64,000 bases of DNA from [Leptolyngbya] sp. JSC-1 (GCA_000733415.1 KL662191.1:324415-388414), one strand, 5' to 3'. Positions 8,503-17,240 are shown, counted from the stretch's first letter. Translations and numbers: made by a program. The notes: generated from the sequence alone by a model not told the origin.

Positions 8503-10212
8503 CTAGCTGTATTTCGCTAACCAAACATCGTAGTTTCCTTGATTTTGACTGCCGCTAGTTGGGAAGGTTCCCTGGGTTTGGCCACTGACATACAGCGTAC
8601 CAGAACTGTCAGTAACAATTGCATAAGCTTCATCGTCTTGAGGTGTGCCCAGTTGAGCCGTGCGGGTCAGGCTACCATCGCTGTTGATCTGAGCAAGCCA
8701 AGCATCCGAGCCACCCACCGCATTGCTAAATAGGCCGGTATCAGTTTCGCCGGTCCAGTAAATTCTGCCAGCCGAATCGATTGTGACAGCTTGGGCCGAG
8801 TCTAGCCCTGTGCCGCCCACCTGCTTCACCCATTGCAGAGAACCACCGCCGTTGGTGAGGATGTATTTGGCAATAAATCCATCAGCTTCACCGCCTCCAT
8901 AGGTGTTGGCAGCCAGACTGCCCGAAGGCAGCGTGCCTCCAGTTTGACCCACGATATACAGCTCAGAACCGTTGACGGCAATGGCGCGAGCATAGTCAGT
9001 TTCTGCACCGCTGCTTAAGGTTTGATTCCACAATAGATTGCCGCTGACTCGATCAAACCCAGCAACAAAGGCATCTCCGCCCGTCAGATCCACATCATTG
9101 TTACTCGCCAGACTCAACGTGGCATCTGTAATGCCCGTGATGTAAATCGTGCTGTTGGCGACTGTAATTCCCGATGCAGCAGTGGTTTTCGTTTGCCGAA
9201 ATTCGGCGATACCGTTACGACCAAAACCGCTGACAAGGTTGCCGTTACTATCGTATTTAGCAATGAAGGCATTCCCTTGACTGAACGGAGCCGGTGCCGC
9301 TTGACGAATGCCGGTAACATAGACATCGTTTCCGTCCAGAAAAATACTCGACGCCGCATCAACAGCGCTGAAACCCAACAATGTACTCTTGATTTCCCGG
9401 ATCCACTGCTCTTGGCCTGCACTGTTGTATTTCACAACAAAGCCATCGCTATTAAACCCGTTGATTGAGGCTCCTACAATGTAGTAATTTCCAGTGGTAT
9501 CAACCGCAATATCCGCAACGGCTGTAGTGCCGGAAAGTGACAAAGCCCGCTGCCATTCTAAGGTTCCATCTTTCCGATATTTTGTCACGAATCCACTGCC
9601 GCTGAACGCATCCGAGGCAGTGCTGACCCCAGCTACATAGATATCACCCGAACCATCAACCGCTGTACCAAAAGCATAGTCATTACTGCCAGTGCCGAAT
9701 TGGCGAATCCAGGTTGGGCTGGGAAAGGGAGCGGTCGGTGTAGGAGTCGGGGAGGGAGTCGGAGCGGGAGTCGGAGCAGGAATTGCACCCGAACTGACAG
9801 ACGCATTCAGGCGATAGCGATTGTCTCCCTGACTGTGATAGACCCGTACATAATAGGTGCCGCCGTCGAGTAGCAGGGACAGGGTACGACTGCGGCCACT
9901 GCTGCGGGCATTCAAGATGTTGATATGCTTTTTGATTTGCTGGCGAGTGAGATTACTGAATGGGGTTCGACTAATGGCTCGGAGTTGTTTGGGCAATCCT
10001 TTAAGGGAGAACAACTGGAAGGCTACCCTTGAGCGATTGCCAATTCCGTTTGTACTGAGATTGAGCGTGCTGCGGCCTGCGAGTCGAAGTTTATAGAGAT
10101 CATCCGGGTCTGCTCTGCCGACCGAGTCCGAAAAAACTTGCAAATTACTGGTGAGATTACGGATGACTTTAGCGCCCTTGATGGTGTTTTTTGCCCGATC
10201 AAAACGTGCCAT
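8503..10212 (-). CDS. SBBP-repeat beta-propeller protein, seven repeats
   Basis: The 569-residue protein has an N-terminal PPC-like beta domain (DDLYKLRLAGRSTLNLS ... LLLDGGTYYVRVYHSQGDNRYRL), a Pro/Thr linker (PTPAPTPSPTPTPT) and a propeller domain. I count seven SBBP-type motifs of the form A..VD..G..Y..G: IYVAG, YYIVG, VYVTG, IYITG, LYIVG, IYWTG and LYVSG, matching a seven-bladed propeller. There is no classical signal peptide. It is probably extracellular or on the cell surface. It lies upstream of the CAP-domain gene on the same strand (256-base gap), and the shared N-terminal module suggests related localisation. Partner or ligand is unknown. Confidence 0.85.
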   Translation of the reverse strand: MARFDRAKNTIKGAKVIRNLTSNLQVFSDSVGRADPDDLYKLRLAGRSTLNLSTNGIGNRSRVAFQLFSLKGLPKQLRAISRTPFSNLTRQQIKKHINILNARSSGRSRTLSLLLDGGTYYVRVYHSQGDNRYRLNASVSSGAIPAPTPAPTPSPTPTPTAPFPSPTWIRQFGTGSNDYAFGTAVDGSGDIYVAGVSTASDAFSGSGFVTKYRKDGTLEWQRALSLSGTTAVADIAVDTTGNYYIVGASINGFNSDGFVVKYNSAGQEQWIREIKSTLLGFSAVDAASSIFLDGNDVYVTGIRQAAPAPFSQGNAFIAKYDSNGNLVSGFGRNGIAEFRQTKTTAASGITVANSTIYITGITDATLSLASNNDVDLTGGDAFVAGFDRVSGNLLWNQTLSSGAETDYARAIAVNGSELYIVGQTGGTLPSGSLAANTYGGGEADGFIAKYILTNGGGSLQWVKQVGGTGLDSAQAVTIDSAGRIYWTGETDTGLFSNAVGGSDAWLAQINSDGSLTRTAQLGTPQDDEAYAIVTDSSGTLYVSGQTQGTFPTSGSQNQGNYDVWLAKYS

Positions 10213-10406
10213 AATCTAATTTTTCGTGCGACTGAAAACAGATTTAGCAGTAAATGCAGCAAGATTATAAGAAGAATCCGAAACTGATCCTGAATTGGCA
10301 TCAGTTAAGGCATTCCTCCACAGGATTACTGCAAGATGTTCAGTCTAGCAAAGGCGAAGACGGATTTTGTGATCTCTCCAGAGACTTCGCAGGATGTTTA
10401 CAAACG

Positions 10407-11165
10407 CTAGCTAGCCGCCATGCGATTGGTGCGGAAGGTAACATTGACGCCTTCGTTGGATTGTTCTAGCACTAACAGCGGCGTCGGTTTGGCCTTTTGG
10501 TCCCAGTGCAGGCGGGCGATCCGGCCTTGAATGGTGGGCTGCCAGTGGTCGTCGCCTTCGGGACTCATGAATTTCTGCATGCAGTCAATAATTTGACTGA
10601 TAGTGACCGAGGTGGGCTGGGTGGGCAGCTTGGTTAGTTTAATCTGAATGCGAAACAGCACCCGCTTGACGCTTTTCTGCGAGCCAGAGAGGTCGTACTC
10701 CACATCAAAAATCTCATCGACCTGCCGTCCCGTACTGGCAATTCCCACTAGGCCCTGTTCAGCTTGCGACGGACGCAGCGCAATCGAGATCTTCTCTTTC
10801 ACCTTGATCTTGATCTGGTTCATGATTGCAAAGTGGAATTGCTCTTCTTCCATCCGCATCCGCAAGTAGTCCAGGTTGAACTCGCGCGAGTGGATCAAGT
10901 CTGGATTTTTTTCCATTTTGCTGATGGTGTTTAACGCCAGTTTCAGCTTTTTCTGAAGTTCTCGGTTCTTGTACTCTTCAAATCGTTTTTGCTTCTCTAG
11001 TCGATTTGTTTTGAGTTTGGTGTAAACAGCCAAACCGATCAGCAGAAGTCCCATTACCCCTGAGGTGAGCATCCACGGGTTTTGCAATAAACCCATTTTC
11101 GGTAGAGAAGCTTTTGGAGTTTGGGCTAACCGAGGTACTACAAGGATGACATGAGCTGACATCAT
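10407..11165 (-). CDS. Conserved cyanobacterial membrane protein with coiled coil, function unknown
   Basis: This 252-residue protein has one membrane segment (WMLTSGVMGLLLIGLAVYTKL, about 31-52), then a basic, heptad-rich segment (KTNRLEKQKRFEEYKNRELQ) predicted to be a coiled coil, then a soluble domain ending in RIARLHWDQKAKPTPLLVLE. The domain after the helix is likely cytoplasmic. I recognise it only as a cyanobacterial hypothetical. A shorter start at M24 (11096, MGLLQNPW...) is possible and would make the membrane segment N-terminal. It lies downstream of the M15-like gene on the same strand. Confidence 0.6.
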   Translation of the reverse strand: MMSAHVILVVPRLAQTPKASLPKMGLLQNPWMLTSGVMGLLLIGLAVYTKLKTNRLEKQKRFEEYKNRELQKKLKLALNTISKMEKNPDLIHSREFNLDYLRMRMEEEQFHFAIMNQIKIKVKEKISIALRPSQAEQGLVGIASTGRQVDEIFDVEYDLSGSQKSVKRVLFRIQIKLTKLPTQPTSVTISQIIDCMQKFMSPEGDDHWQPTIQGRIARLHWDQKAKPTPLLVLEQSNEGVNVTFRTNRMAAS

Positions 11166-11326
11166 AGCTGCCGCTGTGTAAGGTCAAAAAAGTCAGGACT
11201 GGTCCTAGAATGCCCCCTGAATGGCCGAATTCCACATCCGAAACGACACCATCATGACATCACCCGTGGATAAAACCAATGCTCAACATTCAAATCAATC
11301 GCGATGCCGAGGCGCGGTTAGCAGAG

Positions 11327-12994
11327 CTAGGCTTGCGTCCATCGTACCCGATCGCCACGGGCATCGAGATAGCAGAGATAGGGGTAGTTGCGGTAGCGTC
11401 CTAATCCGCCGGCCCACCAGGGATCCAGCGTTCGGTAGATCTGATCACCCGTCAAACCGTCACAGTAAAAGGCGATGGCATCTCCAATGGCGTGACGATG
11501 GGGTGAAGTGGCCCTGTCAGTCATAGCCTCCATAGGGTGATACCAGGTGATGATGTGAAACGGACGGCCTAAACGATCGTAAGCTTGCTGGGCAAGGTCG
11601 GCGATCCGGACAATGGCATCGACGGTGGCTTGGGTGGTTGGTAGATGGATCCCAGCTTGGGTAGCTTCTGCCCAGGTTAGACATCCATTTTCCACAATTG
11701 CGGCGTGCATTTGCAAGTTGTTGAGAGTCCAATGGGTGGGGCGGGGCGGTAGAGGCAGCGGATCCGGTTTAGGCATGGCGTCGATCGAATCCCGCCGAGC
11801 GCTTTCTAGCCGCTGCACTTCATCCAGGAGAACCTGTAGGGTTTGTTCCCGTCCTTCTAAGCCTTGCCACATCTGGACGAGCCGAATTAGGGCCTCGCGC
11901 TGAGCGTCCGTTTCCTGGTAGAACATGGGAATACGCTTGACGAAATCGACCAAGGCGCGATCGAGCTGGGTAGCCACCGTAATCAAGGCATTGCGGTTGG
12001 GATTACTTGCCGCCAGCACTTGCGAATCTAGCCCCAGTTCTTGCAATGCAGCGCTGCGCGATTCCAGCCCATACCAGAGCCGGTAGGTTTCAGTAAGAGC
12101 ATTGCGCTGATCGCCTTTGCCTTGATAGGACTGACCAATCCGCTGCATCCATGCCATTAAGCCCGGATCGATCATGCTGATGCTGGTTTCGGCAGTGGGG
12201 GCGGATTCCAATCGAGCAATTGCCGCTTCGCGGGAACTGCACTGGTACCAGAGTTGGACAAGTCGCAGCAAGGCTTCCCGCTGGTGAGGATAGCCACCAT
12301 AGTTGGCTGGAATTTGCTGTAGAAATTGCAGGAGCGGCTGATCGAGCCGGGTTGCATCGAGGCTAGCTAGGGTGGGATCCGACTCGTCGCGCTCTAACAG
12401 AGCCGCTAGGGTAGATTGACGAGTGTCGAACTGCCGCCAAATCCGAATCGCCTCCAGCAACGCTTGCCGCTGATAGCTGATGCCCAAGTAATAGCGGGGA
12501 ATTTCGCTGGTAAACCGCAGTAAAGCCGGATCGAGAAAGGCAAAGCTGGGCGGTAGGCCGGCAGTCTTACAGTCAAGTGTCCAGTCTTCTAAATAGGCTT
12601 GCAGCAGTTTGCTGTCGCTAGTTGGCTCTAGGCGCGCGGCGGCTGGATCGCTAGCAGGTGGCACATAGCCATTGGCAAGCATTTCAATGAACCGATCGGC
12701 ATAGCGGCCTTGATCGGCATCCCAAAGTTCGTCGCCTTTCCAGCCCTGGGTCGCGAGTCGCTCGGTGATGCTGCGGATGGTGTTGGCCGCGTACTGCACC
12801 TGCTCAGCGAATGTATTGACCTGCTCTAGCGGAATTCGGTTGGCGGGGGAAATGCCCAAGCCCACCTCCCCGTCCCTGAGGGTAGGGCGGGCCTGTGCCA
12901 CAAATAGAGCGGCCAAAATCGGCTTGTGGATGCCGGTACGAGTCGCTTCACGGAGATAGTAGTCATTACGCTGTTCGGCGCTTAATCCTGCCAT
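11327..12994 (-). CDS. M15-like (D-Ala-D-Ala carboxypeptidase fold) protein with helical repeats, likely inactive
   Basis: The N-terminal half holds four diverged helical repeats of about 70 residues, each with a QR.ALL...R.W.....R..AL core (e.g. RQALLEAIRIWRQF, REALLRLVQLWYQC, RNALTETYRLWYGL, REALIRLVQMWQGL). The C-terminal domain matches the peptidase M15_3 pattern: FHIITWYHP, SPHRHAIGDAIAFYCDG, LDPWWAGGLGRYRNYP and YLDARG. In active members the zinc ligands lie in RH..G.A.D and in HLDARG, and the helper Arg in SWYR. Here these are A, Y and H, so two of three ligands and the Arg are lost. It is therefore probably a binding protein for peptidoglycan or another ligand. The ATG at 12994 is preferred; GTG 13018 would add eight residues. 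Confidence 0.78.
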   Translation of the reverse strand: MAGLSAEQRNDYYLREATRTGIHKPILAALFVAQARPTLRDGEVGLGISPANRIPLEQVNTFAEQVQYAANTIRSITERLATQGWKGDELWDADQGRYADRFIEMLANGYVPPASDPAAARLEPTSDSKLLQAYLEDWTLDCKTAGLPPSFAFLDPALLRFTSEIPRYYLGISYQRQALLEAIRIWRQFDTRQSTLAALLERDESDPTLASLDATRLDQPLLQFLQQIPANYGGYPHQREALLRLVQLWYQCSSREAAIARLESAPTAETSISMIDPGLMAWMQRIGQSYQGKGDQRNALTETYRLWYGLESRSAALQELGLDSQVLAASNPNRNALITVATQLDRALVDFVKRIPMFYQETDAQREALIRLVQMWQGLEGREQTLQVLLDEVQRLESARRDSIDAMPKPDPLPLPPRPTHWTLNNLQMHAAIVENGCLTWAEATQAGIHLPTTQATVDAIVRIADLAQQAYDRLGRPFHIITWYHPMEAMTDRATSPHRHAIGDAIAFYCDGLTGDQIYRTLDPWWAGGLGRYRNYPYLCYLDARGDRVRWTQA

Positions 12995-13192
12995 AGCCAA
13001 CCTGGGTTTGAGCAACACTAAAATACTCTGCTAAATGGTAGATGAATTTTCCGGATCGGCATCAAGATCTTTTGACTCTGTTACGGTTGCTCCGGTAGGG
13101 TTGCTGCATCGATTAGGAGTGGTTGGAGACTGGGCACAGAATAAAAGCATGGGCCGGAGGCAAAACTGTGTAGACTATTCGAGCCGAGAAAT

Positions 13193-13216
13193 TGATCCTG
13201 TACGTGATCCTGTACG
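13193..13216. repeat. 12-bp tandem duplication in pseudogene
   Basis: Two exact copies of TGATCCTGTACG lie near the 5' end of the broken restriction-like gene. The insertion is in frame and duplicates LYVI/LYDL codons. Confidence 0.85.
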
Positions 13217-13608
13217 ACTTAGACAAACGGTTCAACGTGCAGCCAGTGCGGGAGCGCCAGTTTTTCTCAGAATGGCAAACAGGATTACCAGAACCAACTA
13301 CATCAGAAAAGCACCGGTTGGATCGCGCTAAAACGCCGGTCAAGCTGCCAGCTAAAGATGAAACCCTGACGGTACAAGGCAAAATTGATGTTTTAGTCAT
13401 TCAGGATCAACTGTGGATTTTGGTTCTAGAGTCAAAACAAGCAGGTTTTCTCTGCAACCTGGAATTCCGCAAGCCCTCGCCTAATATGTTGGCATCGCCC
13501 CAGCCCGAACGACCCGCCTACGGAATAGTATCTAACGGCAGCAATTTTATCTTTCTGAAGCTGGTTCAACACAATGGGCCGCGTTATGCTTTGTCAAATG
13601 AGTTCACA

Positions 13609-13624
13609 TTAATGCGTTAATGCG
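13609..13624. repeat. 8-bp tandem duplication causing a frameshift
   Basis: TTAATGCG occurs twice in a row. Removing one copy restores a continuous frame TLMRENEDFYQ, so this duplication is the direct cause of the 3' frameshift. Confidence 0.88.
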
Positions 13625-13703
13625 GGAAAATGAGGACTTTTACCAGGTTTTGCGTATCTTAAAGCGACTCGCCGCAGTGATTGGTGATAAACGAAGCAAT
13701 TGA

Positions 13704-14385
13704 TTCATCAACTAAAGTAATTAGCAAGTACTATAAGCTTTTTCGACACTCAATAAAACCATAGAAACCGAAAACCTATGAATAACTCAGTAGAGTGTTT
13801 AAAAACATTCAGAATGCATCTCAGTATACGAATAGCTAATATTTTGTTATCTTTTACCCGGTCGATCCAATCGCGTTACTTATACAGATTAGAATAATTA
13901 AAATATACTTGGATTTCTATTTAGCCCAGTTAGCCTGTTTATTGCATACATTACAAAATGCAAACATTGAAATGCAAAACTAAAAGCATAGTCGAATCGA
14001 ATTTTCGTTCATGTCTCACCGTTATTGGCTAATAAGCTTGACGAGTTTGGCGTGATCCAAATCTCTTAAACCAGAACTTGTAGATATGCAACAAAAGATT
14101 AAACTTTCTTGCAGCTGAATGAAAGAAATGACTCTGCCAAAGTACTTGAAATGCCTATCAATTCAAGCTTTTGCTGTTTTCTTATCTTTACTTGACATGC
14201 TCTGATTCCCTAGTTCCCAGTTTCCCTATTTCTGCGACAATCAAGAGCAGCCTTACCAACCTCAAATTCAAGCCCTTAGCCTGTCTTTAGCCTAACTATA
14301 ACTAGAGTTGCTTTACAAAAGCTGTCTCACAAATGCCTTAGCCTCCTTGGGAAAACGCAAATCAGCATAACGGAGATCTGAGTTT
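13704..14385. other. AT-rich intergenic region upstream of chlB
   Basis: These 680 bases are clearly richer in A/T than the neighbours, with no convincing ORF. It should contain the chlB promoter and 5' UTR; I could not pick a reliable promoter. Confidence 0.5.
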
Positions 14386-15912
14386 ATGAAATTGGCCTAC
14401 TGGATGTATGCCGGACCGGCGCATATTGGGACGCTTCGCATCGCCAGTTCTTTTAAAAACGTTCATGCCATCATGCACGCCCCCTTGGGAGATGACTATT
14501 TCAACGTCATGCGGTCCATGCTAGAGCGAGAGCGCGACTTCACGCCTGTAACGGCTAGCATCGTGGACCGGAACGTTTTAGCTCGCGGTTCTCAGGAAAA
14601 AGTGGTCGAAAATATTACCCGCAAAGATCAGGAAGAGCATCCAGACTTGATTGTGCTGACGCCCACCTGCACCTCCAGCATTTTGCAAGAAGATTTGCAG
14701 AACTTTGTGGACCGGGCGCAACTCGAAGCCAAAGGCGATGTGCTGCTGGCGGATGTGAACCACTACCGTGTCAATGAACTGCAAGCCGCTGACCGCACCT
14801 TGCAACAAATCGTGCAGTTTTACATCGATAAAGCCCGCAAGAAAAACGAACTGCCCCAGGGAAAAACCGAAAAGCCCTCGGTGAATATCATCGGCATCTC
14901 GACACTGGGCTTTCACAATAATCACGATCGTACCGAACTGAAGCGCCTGATGGCCGACTTGGGGATCGAAGTGAATGCGGTGATTCCAGACGGAGCTTCG
15001 GTGCATGAGCTGAAGAACCTGCCGCGTGCCTGGTTTAACCTGGTACCCTATCGGGAACTGGGTCTAATGGCGGCGAACTATCTGCAAACCGAGTTCAATA
15101 TGCCGGTTGTGGATATTACTCCGATGGGCGTGGTAGAAACGGCTCGTTGTATTCGTGTCATCCAGAGGGTGCTAAACGAGCAGGGGGCGAATGTAGACTA
15201 TGAGCCGTTCATCGATGAGCAAACCCGCTTTGTGTCGCAGGCGGCTTGGTTCTCGCGTTCAATTGACTGTCAGAACCTGACGGGTAAAAAAGCGGTCGTT
15301 TTCGGTGACAACACCCACGCGGTAGCCATGACCAAGATTCTGGCTCGCGAGATGGGGATCCATGTGGTGCTGGCGGGAACTTATTGCAAATACGACGCGG
15401 AATGGTTCCGTGAACAGGTGAGTGAATACTGCGATGAGATTCTGGTTAGCGACGACAATGCCGAAATTGCCAACGCGATTGCCCGCCTGGAACCGGCTGC
15501 TATCTTCGGCACTCAAATGGAACGGCATGTCGGTAAACGGCTCGACATTCCCTGTGGTGTAATTGCCGCTCCAATCCATATTCAGAATTTCCCGGTCGGC
15601 TACAAGCCTTTCCTGGGTTACGAAGGAGCAAACCAGATGGTGGATTTGGTCTACAACTCGTTTACGCTGGGCATGGAAGACCACCTGCTGGAGATTTTCG
15701 GCGGCCACGACACGAAGGAAGTAATCACCAAGGGCGTCTCTGCGGATTCTGACCTCAACTGGAACCGAGAAGCAATGGCCGAACTGAACAAGGTGCCTGG
15801 GTTTGTGCGCGGTAAGGTGAAACGCAACACCGAAAAATTTGCCCGCGAGCGCGGCTTTAGCGAAATCACGCTAGAGGTAATGTATGCCGCGAAGGAGGCT
15901 GTAGGCGCATAG
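14386..15912 (+). CDS. chlB: Light-independent protochlorophyllide reductase subunit B
   Basis: The 508-residue protein matches ChlB over its full length: MKLAYWMYAGPAHIGTLRIA at the start, LTPTCTSSILQEDLQNF, the NifK-like domain (PVVDITPMGVVETARCIR), HVGKRLDIPCGVIAAPIHIQNFP and the C-terminal LEVMYAAKEAV domain. With ChlN it forms the catalytic component that reduces protochlorophyllide to chlorophyllide in the dark, receiving electrons from the ChlL Fe protein through a [4Fe-4S] cluster. GGAG lies upstream of the ATG, and an intrinsic terminator follows. chlL and chlN are not in this window, so chlB stands alone as in many cyanobacteria. Confidence 0.97.
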   Translation: MKLAYWMYAGPAHIGTLRIASSFKNVHAIMHAPLGDDYFNVMRSMLERERDFTPVTASIVDRNVLARGSQEKVVENITRKDQEEHPDLIVLTPTCTSSILQEDLQNFVDRAQLEAKGDVLLADVNHYRVNELQAADRTLQQIVQFYIDKARKKNELPQGKTEKPSVNIIGISTLGFHNNHDRTELKRLMADLGIEVNAVIPDGASVHELKNLPRAWFNLVPYRELGLMAANYLQTEFNMPVVDITPMGVVETARCIRVIQRVLNEQGANVDYEPFIDEQTRFVSQAAWFSRSIDCQNLTGKKAVVFGDNTHAVAMTKILAREMGIHVVLAGTYCKYDAEWFREQVSEYCDEILVSDDNAEIANAIARLEPAAIFGTQMERHVGKRLDIPCGVIAAPIHIQNFPVGYKPFLGYEGANQMVDLVYNSFTLGMEDHLLEIFGGHDTKEVITKGVSADSDLNWNREAMAELNKVPGFVRGKVKRNTEKFARERGFSEITLEVMYAAKEAVGA

Positions 15913-15948
15913 GATTGCCTGTAGTTTTGCGTTGTCTCAGGTATGCGA

Positions 15949-15976
15949 GAGGTGGCTGCAAAGTCGCCTCTTTTTT
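15949..15976 (+). terminator. Intrinsic terminator of chlB
   Basis: GAGGTGGC and GTCGCCTC form an 8-bp stem (two G-U pairs) with a six-base loop, followed by six T. It lies about 36 bases after the chlB stop. Confidence 0.85.
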
Positions 15977-16045
15977 GCGGGTGGCCGCCAATACCTCCTG
16001 AATCAATGGGAATTCTAGGAGCATTCGGAGCGGAGGACAGCCAGA

Positions 16046-16591
16046 ATGACTCTTTTCAAGAATCGGTACCGCATTGAATCTGCCCGTTTACCTAGTTGGA
16101 ATTATGGAGGAAGCGGCTGGTATTTCATTACCATTTGTACCCACAAACGCCTGCATTTCTTCGGCCAAATCATAGACGGAACAGTTCATCTGTCAGCAAT
16201 GGGTGAAATCGTGGCGGAGGAATGGCAGAAAACATCACAAATTCGCCCCAACGTCATTCTGGACGAATGGGTGATTATGCCAAATCATTTTCACGGAATC
16301 ATCGGCATCCACAACCAACCCCCCGTAGAGACGTTTCGGCGAAACGTCTCTACCAATGAACCGAAATTGCAACCGAATTCGTTGGGTGCGATTGTTGGTC
16401 AATTCAAATCGATCTGTACCAAACGGATCCGGGCCGCCGGGTTTTCTGAATTTGGATGGCAAACCCGATTTTATGACCGAATCATTCGGGATGAATCGGA
16501 ACTGAACCGGATTCATCGGTATATTCGGAATAATCCAAGCAACTGGAAGGCCGATCGACACCATTCGAAGGCTAGGGATTCTATTAGGTAG
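16046..16591 (+). CDS. REP-associated tyrosine transposase (RAYT, Y1/HUH family)
   Basis: The 181-residue protein has the RAYT pattern: NRYRIESARLPSWNYGGSGWYF, FITICTHKR, the HUH-type motif MPNHFHGI (His-x-His), NSLGAIVGQFKS and the region FYDRIIRDESELNRIHRYI, which holds the candidate catalytic Tyr, ending in NNPSNW. Length is typical. RAYTs are single-copy IS200-like enzymes that act on REP palindromes. GGAGGA lies eight bases before the ATG. Between the HUH motif and NSLGA lies a variable linker that is encoded by a 29-bp palindrome of REP type. Its 3' end overlaps the convergent XRE gene by 8 bases. The gene looks intact. Confidence 0.9.
   Translation: MTLFKNRYRIESARLPSWNYGGSGWYFITICTHKRLHFFGQIIDGTVHLSAMGEIVAEEWQKTSQIRPNVILDEWVIMPNHFHGIIGIHNQPPVETFRRNVSTNEPKLQPNSLGAIVGQFKSICTKRIRAAGFSEFGWQTRFYDRIIRDESELNRIHRYIRNNPSNWKADRHHSKARDSIR
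16325..16353. repeat. REP-type palindrome inside RAYT coding sequence
   Basis: Two 14-base arms (GTAGAGACGTTTCG and CGAAACGTCTCTAC) flank a single G. The core GTAGAGACGT...ACGTCTCTAC is a palindrome type I recall as very common in cyanobacterial genomes. It starts exactly at a codon boundary and encodes VETFRRNVST in the RAYT linker. Confidence 0.85.
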
Positions 16592-16811
16592 TTTTATCCA
16601 AATACAACCGAATAAATTCCTCTGCGGCCTCTGGGTTGATTTTCTCCAACGCATCCCGGATGGCCAAAATTGAATCACCCGCCGGATCGACGACCTCATT
16701 GACCCAGCGATGAATGTTGGAATGAGAGATGCCGATGATGGTAGCCAATTTGTTTTGAGAGATTTTGTAAGTTGTTAAAACTTGCTTCAGGGCTACACCT
16801 GCCTTAGCCAT
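16584..16811 (-). CDS. XRE-family helix-turn-helix transcriptional regulator
   Basis: The 75-residue protein is almost entirely one XRE HTH domain: ALKQVLTTYKISQNKLATIIGISHSNIHRWVNEVVDPAGDS, followed by a short helical tail (RDALEKINPEAAEEFIRLYL). The family is typical of small repressors and antitoxins. The start at 16811 (MAKAGVALKQ) is preferred to an upstream in-frame ATG at 16826, which would add MRILC. Two similar half-palindromic sites lie 31-80 bases upstream and could be its operators. No toxin-like gene is paired with it. It converges with the RAYT gene, overlapping by 8 bases. Confidence 0.82.
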   Translation of the reverse strand: MAKAGVALKQVLTTYKISQNKLATIIGISHSNIHRWVNEVVDPAGDSILAIRDALEKINPEAAEEFIRLYLDKTT

Positions 16812-16841
16812 GCATAGAATTCTCAAAAATTAACGCAAAAC

Positions 16842-16891
16842 TGTCCAAAAATGAACGATTTACTGTAATATGGTCTTGTCCAAATATGGAC
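16842..16891. promoter_or_regulatory. Pair of candidate operator sites for the XRE regulator
   Basis: TGTCCAAAAATGAAC (16842-16856) and TGTCCAAATATGGAC (16877-16891) are 35 bases apart. The second is a near-palindrome with arms GTCCA and TGGAC around four bases; the first is a degraded version. Position upstream of the XRE start fits autoregulation. Confidence 0.5.
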
Positions 16892-16991
16892 TATTAAAAG
16901 GGGTTGATTAAACCCTTGTGAGTCAGCACGTAGCAGCGACCACTCCGTTGTGCTGGCCCTTGTCCCAATTTGCACTGGAGACTCAAATATT

Positions 16992-17179
16992 ATGACCTAT
17001 CGGGAGCAAATCACTCCTTGGGTTGTCGTGCGTCTGTTGCCCACAATGCAGCGCTGCACCCTCGCCCGATTCCGAAGCCGCTCGGATGCCGAAAGCTATG
17101 CCCAAACCCTACGAACCTCAATCCCGGATTTCAGATTTTGGTAGTGTTTGGTTCTGGTGGCTCCAAATCACCGATATAG
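16992..17179 (+). pseudogene. Small conserved cyanobacterial protein with probable C-terminal frameshift
   Basis: The frame from the ATG at 16992 reads MTYREQITPWVVVRLLPTMQ, then RFRSRSDAESYAQTLRTSIPD and ends at 17144 with FRFW. I recall a family of small cyanobacterial proteins beginning MTYRD...PWVI.RLLPNMQ and ending PDASF.VVFD. That ending is found here only after a one-base shift near 17128-17132: DFQILVVFGSGG runs to 17179. This suggests a one-base deletion. If the family memory is wrong, the 50-residue protein 16992-17144 could simply be intact. Function is unknown. Confidence 0.5.
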
Positions 17180-17240
17180 AGGACTCCTGTTGTACCAATT
17201 AAAGTTGTAGTAGCTTGCATATTCCCAATCAGGAGGGCCG

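Larger units (their letters stand above)
13168..13703 (+). pseudogene. Broken restriction-endonuclease-subunit-R-like gene
   Basis: The readable parts match a common cyanobacterial protein annotated as type I restriction R-like: DLDKRFNVQPVRERQFFSEW, then GKIDVLVIQDQLWILVLESK, then NGSNFIFLKLVQHNGPRYALSNEFTLMR. Damage is visible: a TAG right after the likely GTG start (13171-13173); a 12-bp in-frame tandem duplication (13193-13216); an apparent internal deletion between RLDRAKT and the DE.LTVQG segment, where family members have some tens of residues more; and an 8-bp tandem duplication (13609-13624) that shifts the frame so RENEDFYQVLRILKRL continues only in another frame, up to 13703. The IDVLV...ESK segment is a PD-(D/E)xK-like core. 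Confidence 0.75.

Noticed and set aside
11613..11903. Plus-strand open frames inside the M15-like gene
   Set aside because: Composition is Arg/Ser-rich and unlike real proteins; the minus-strand gene explains the region.
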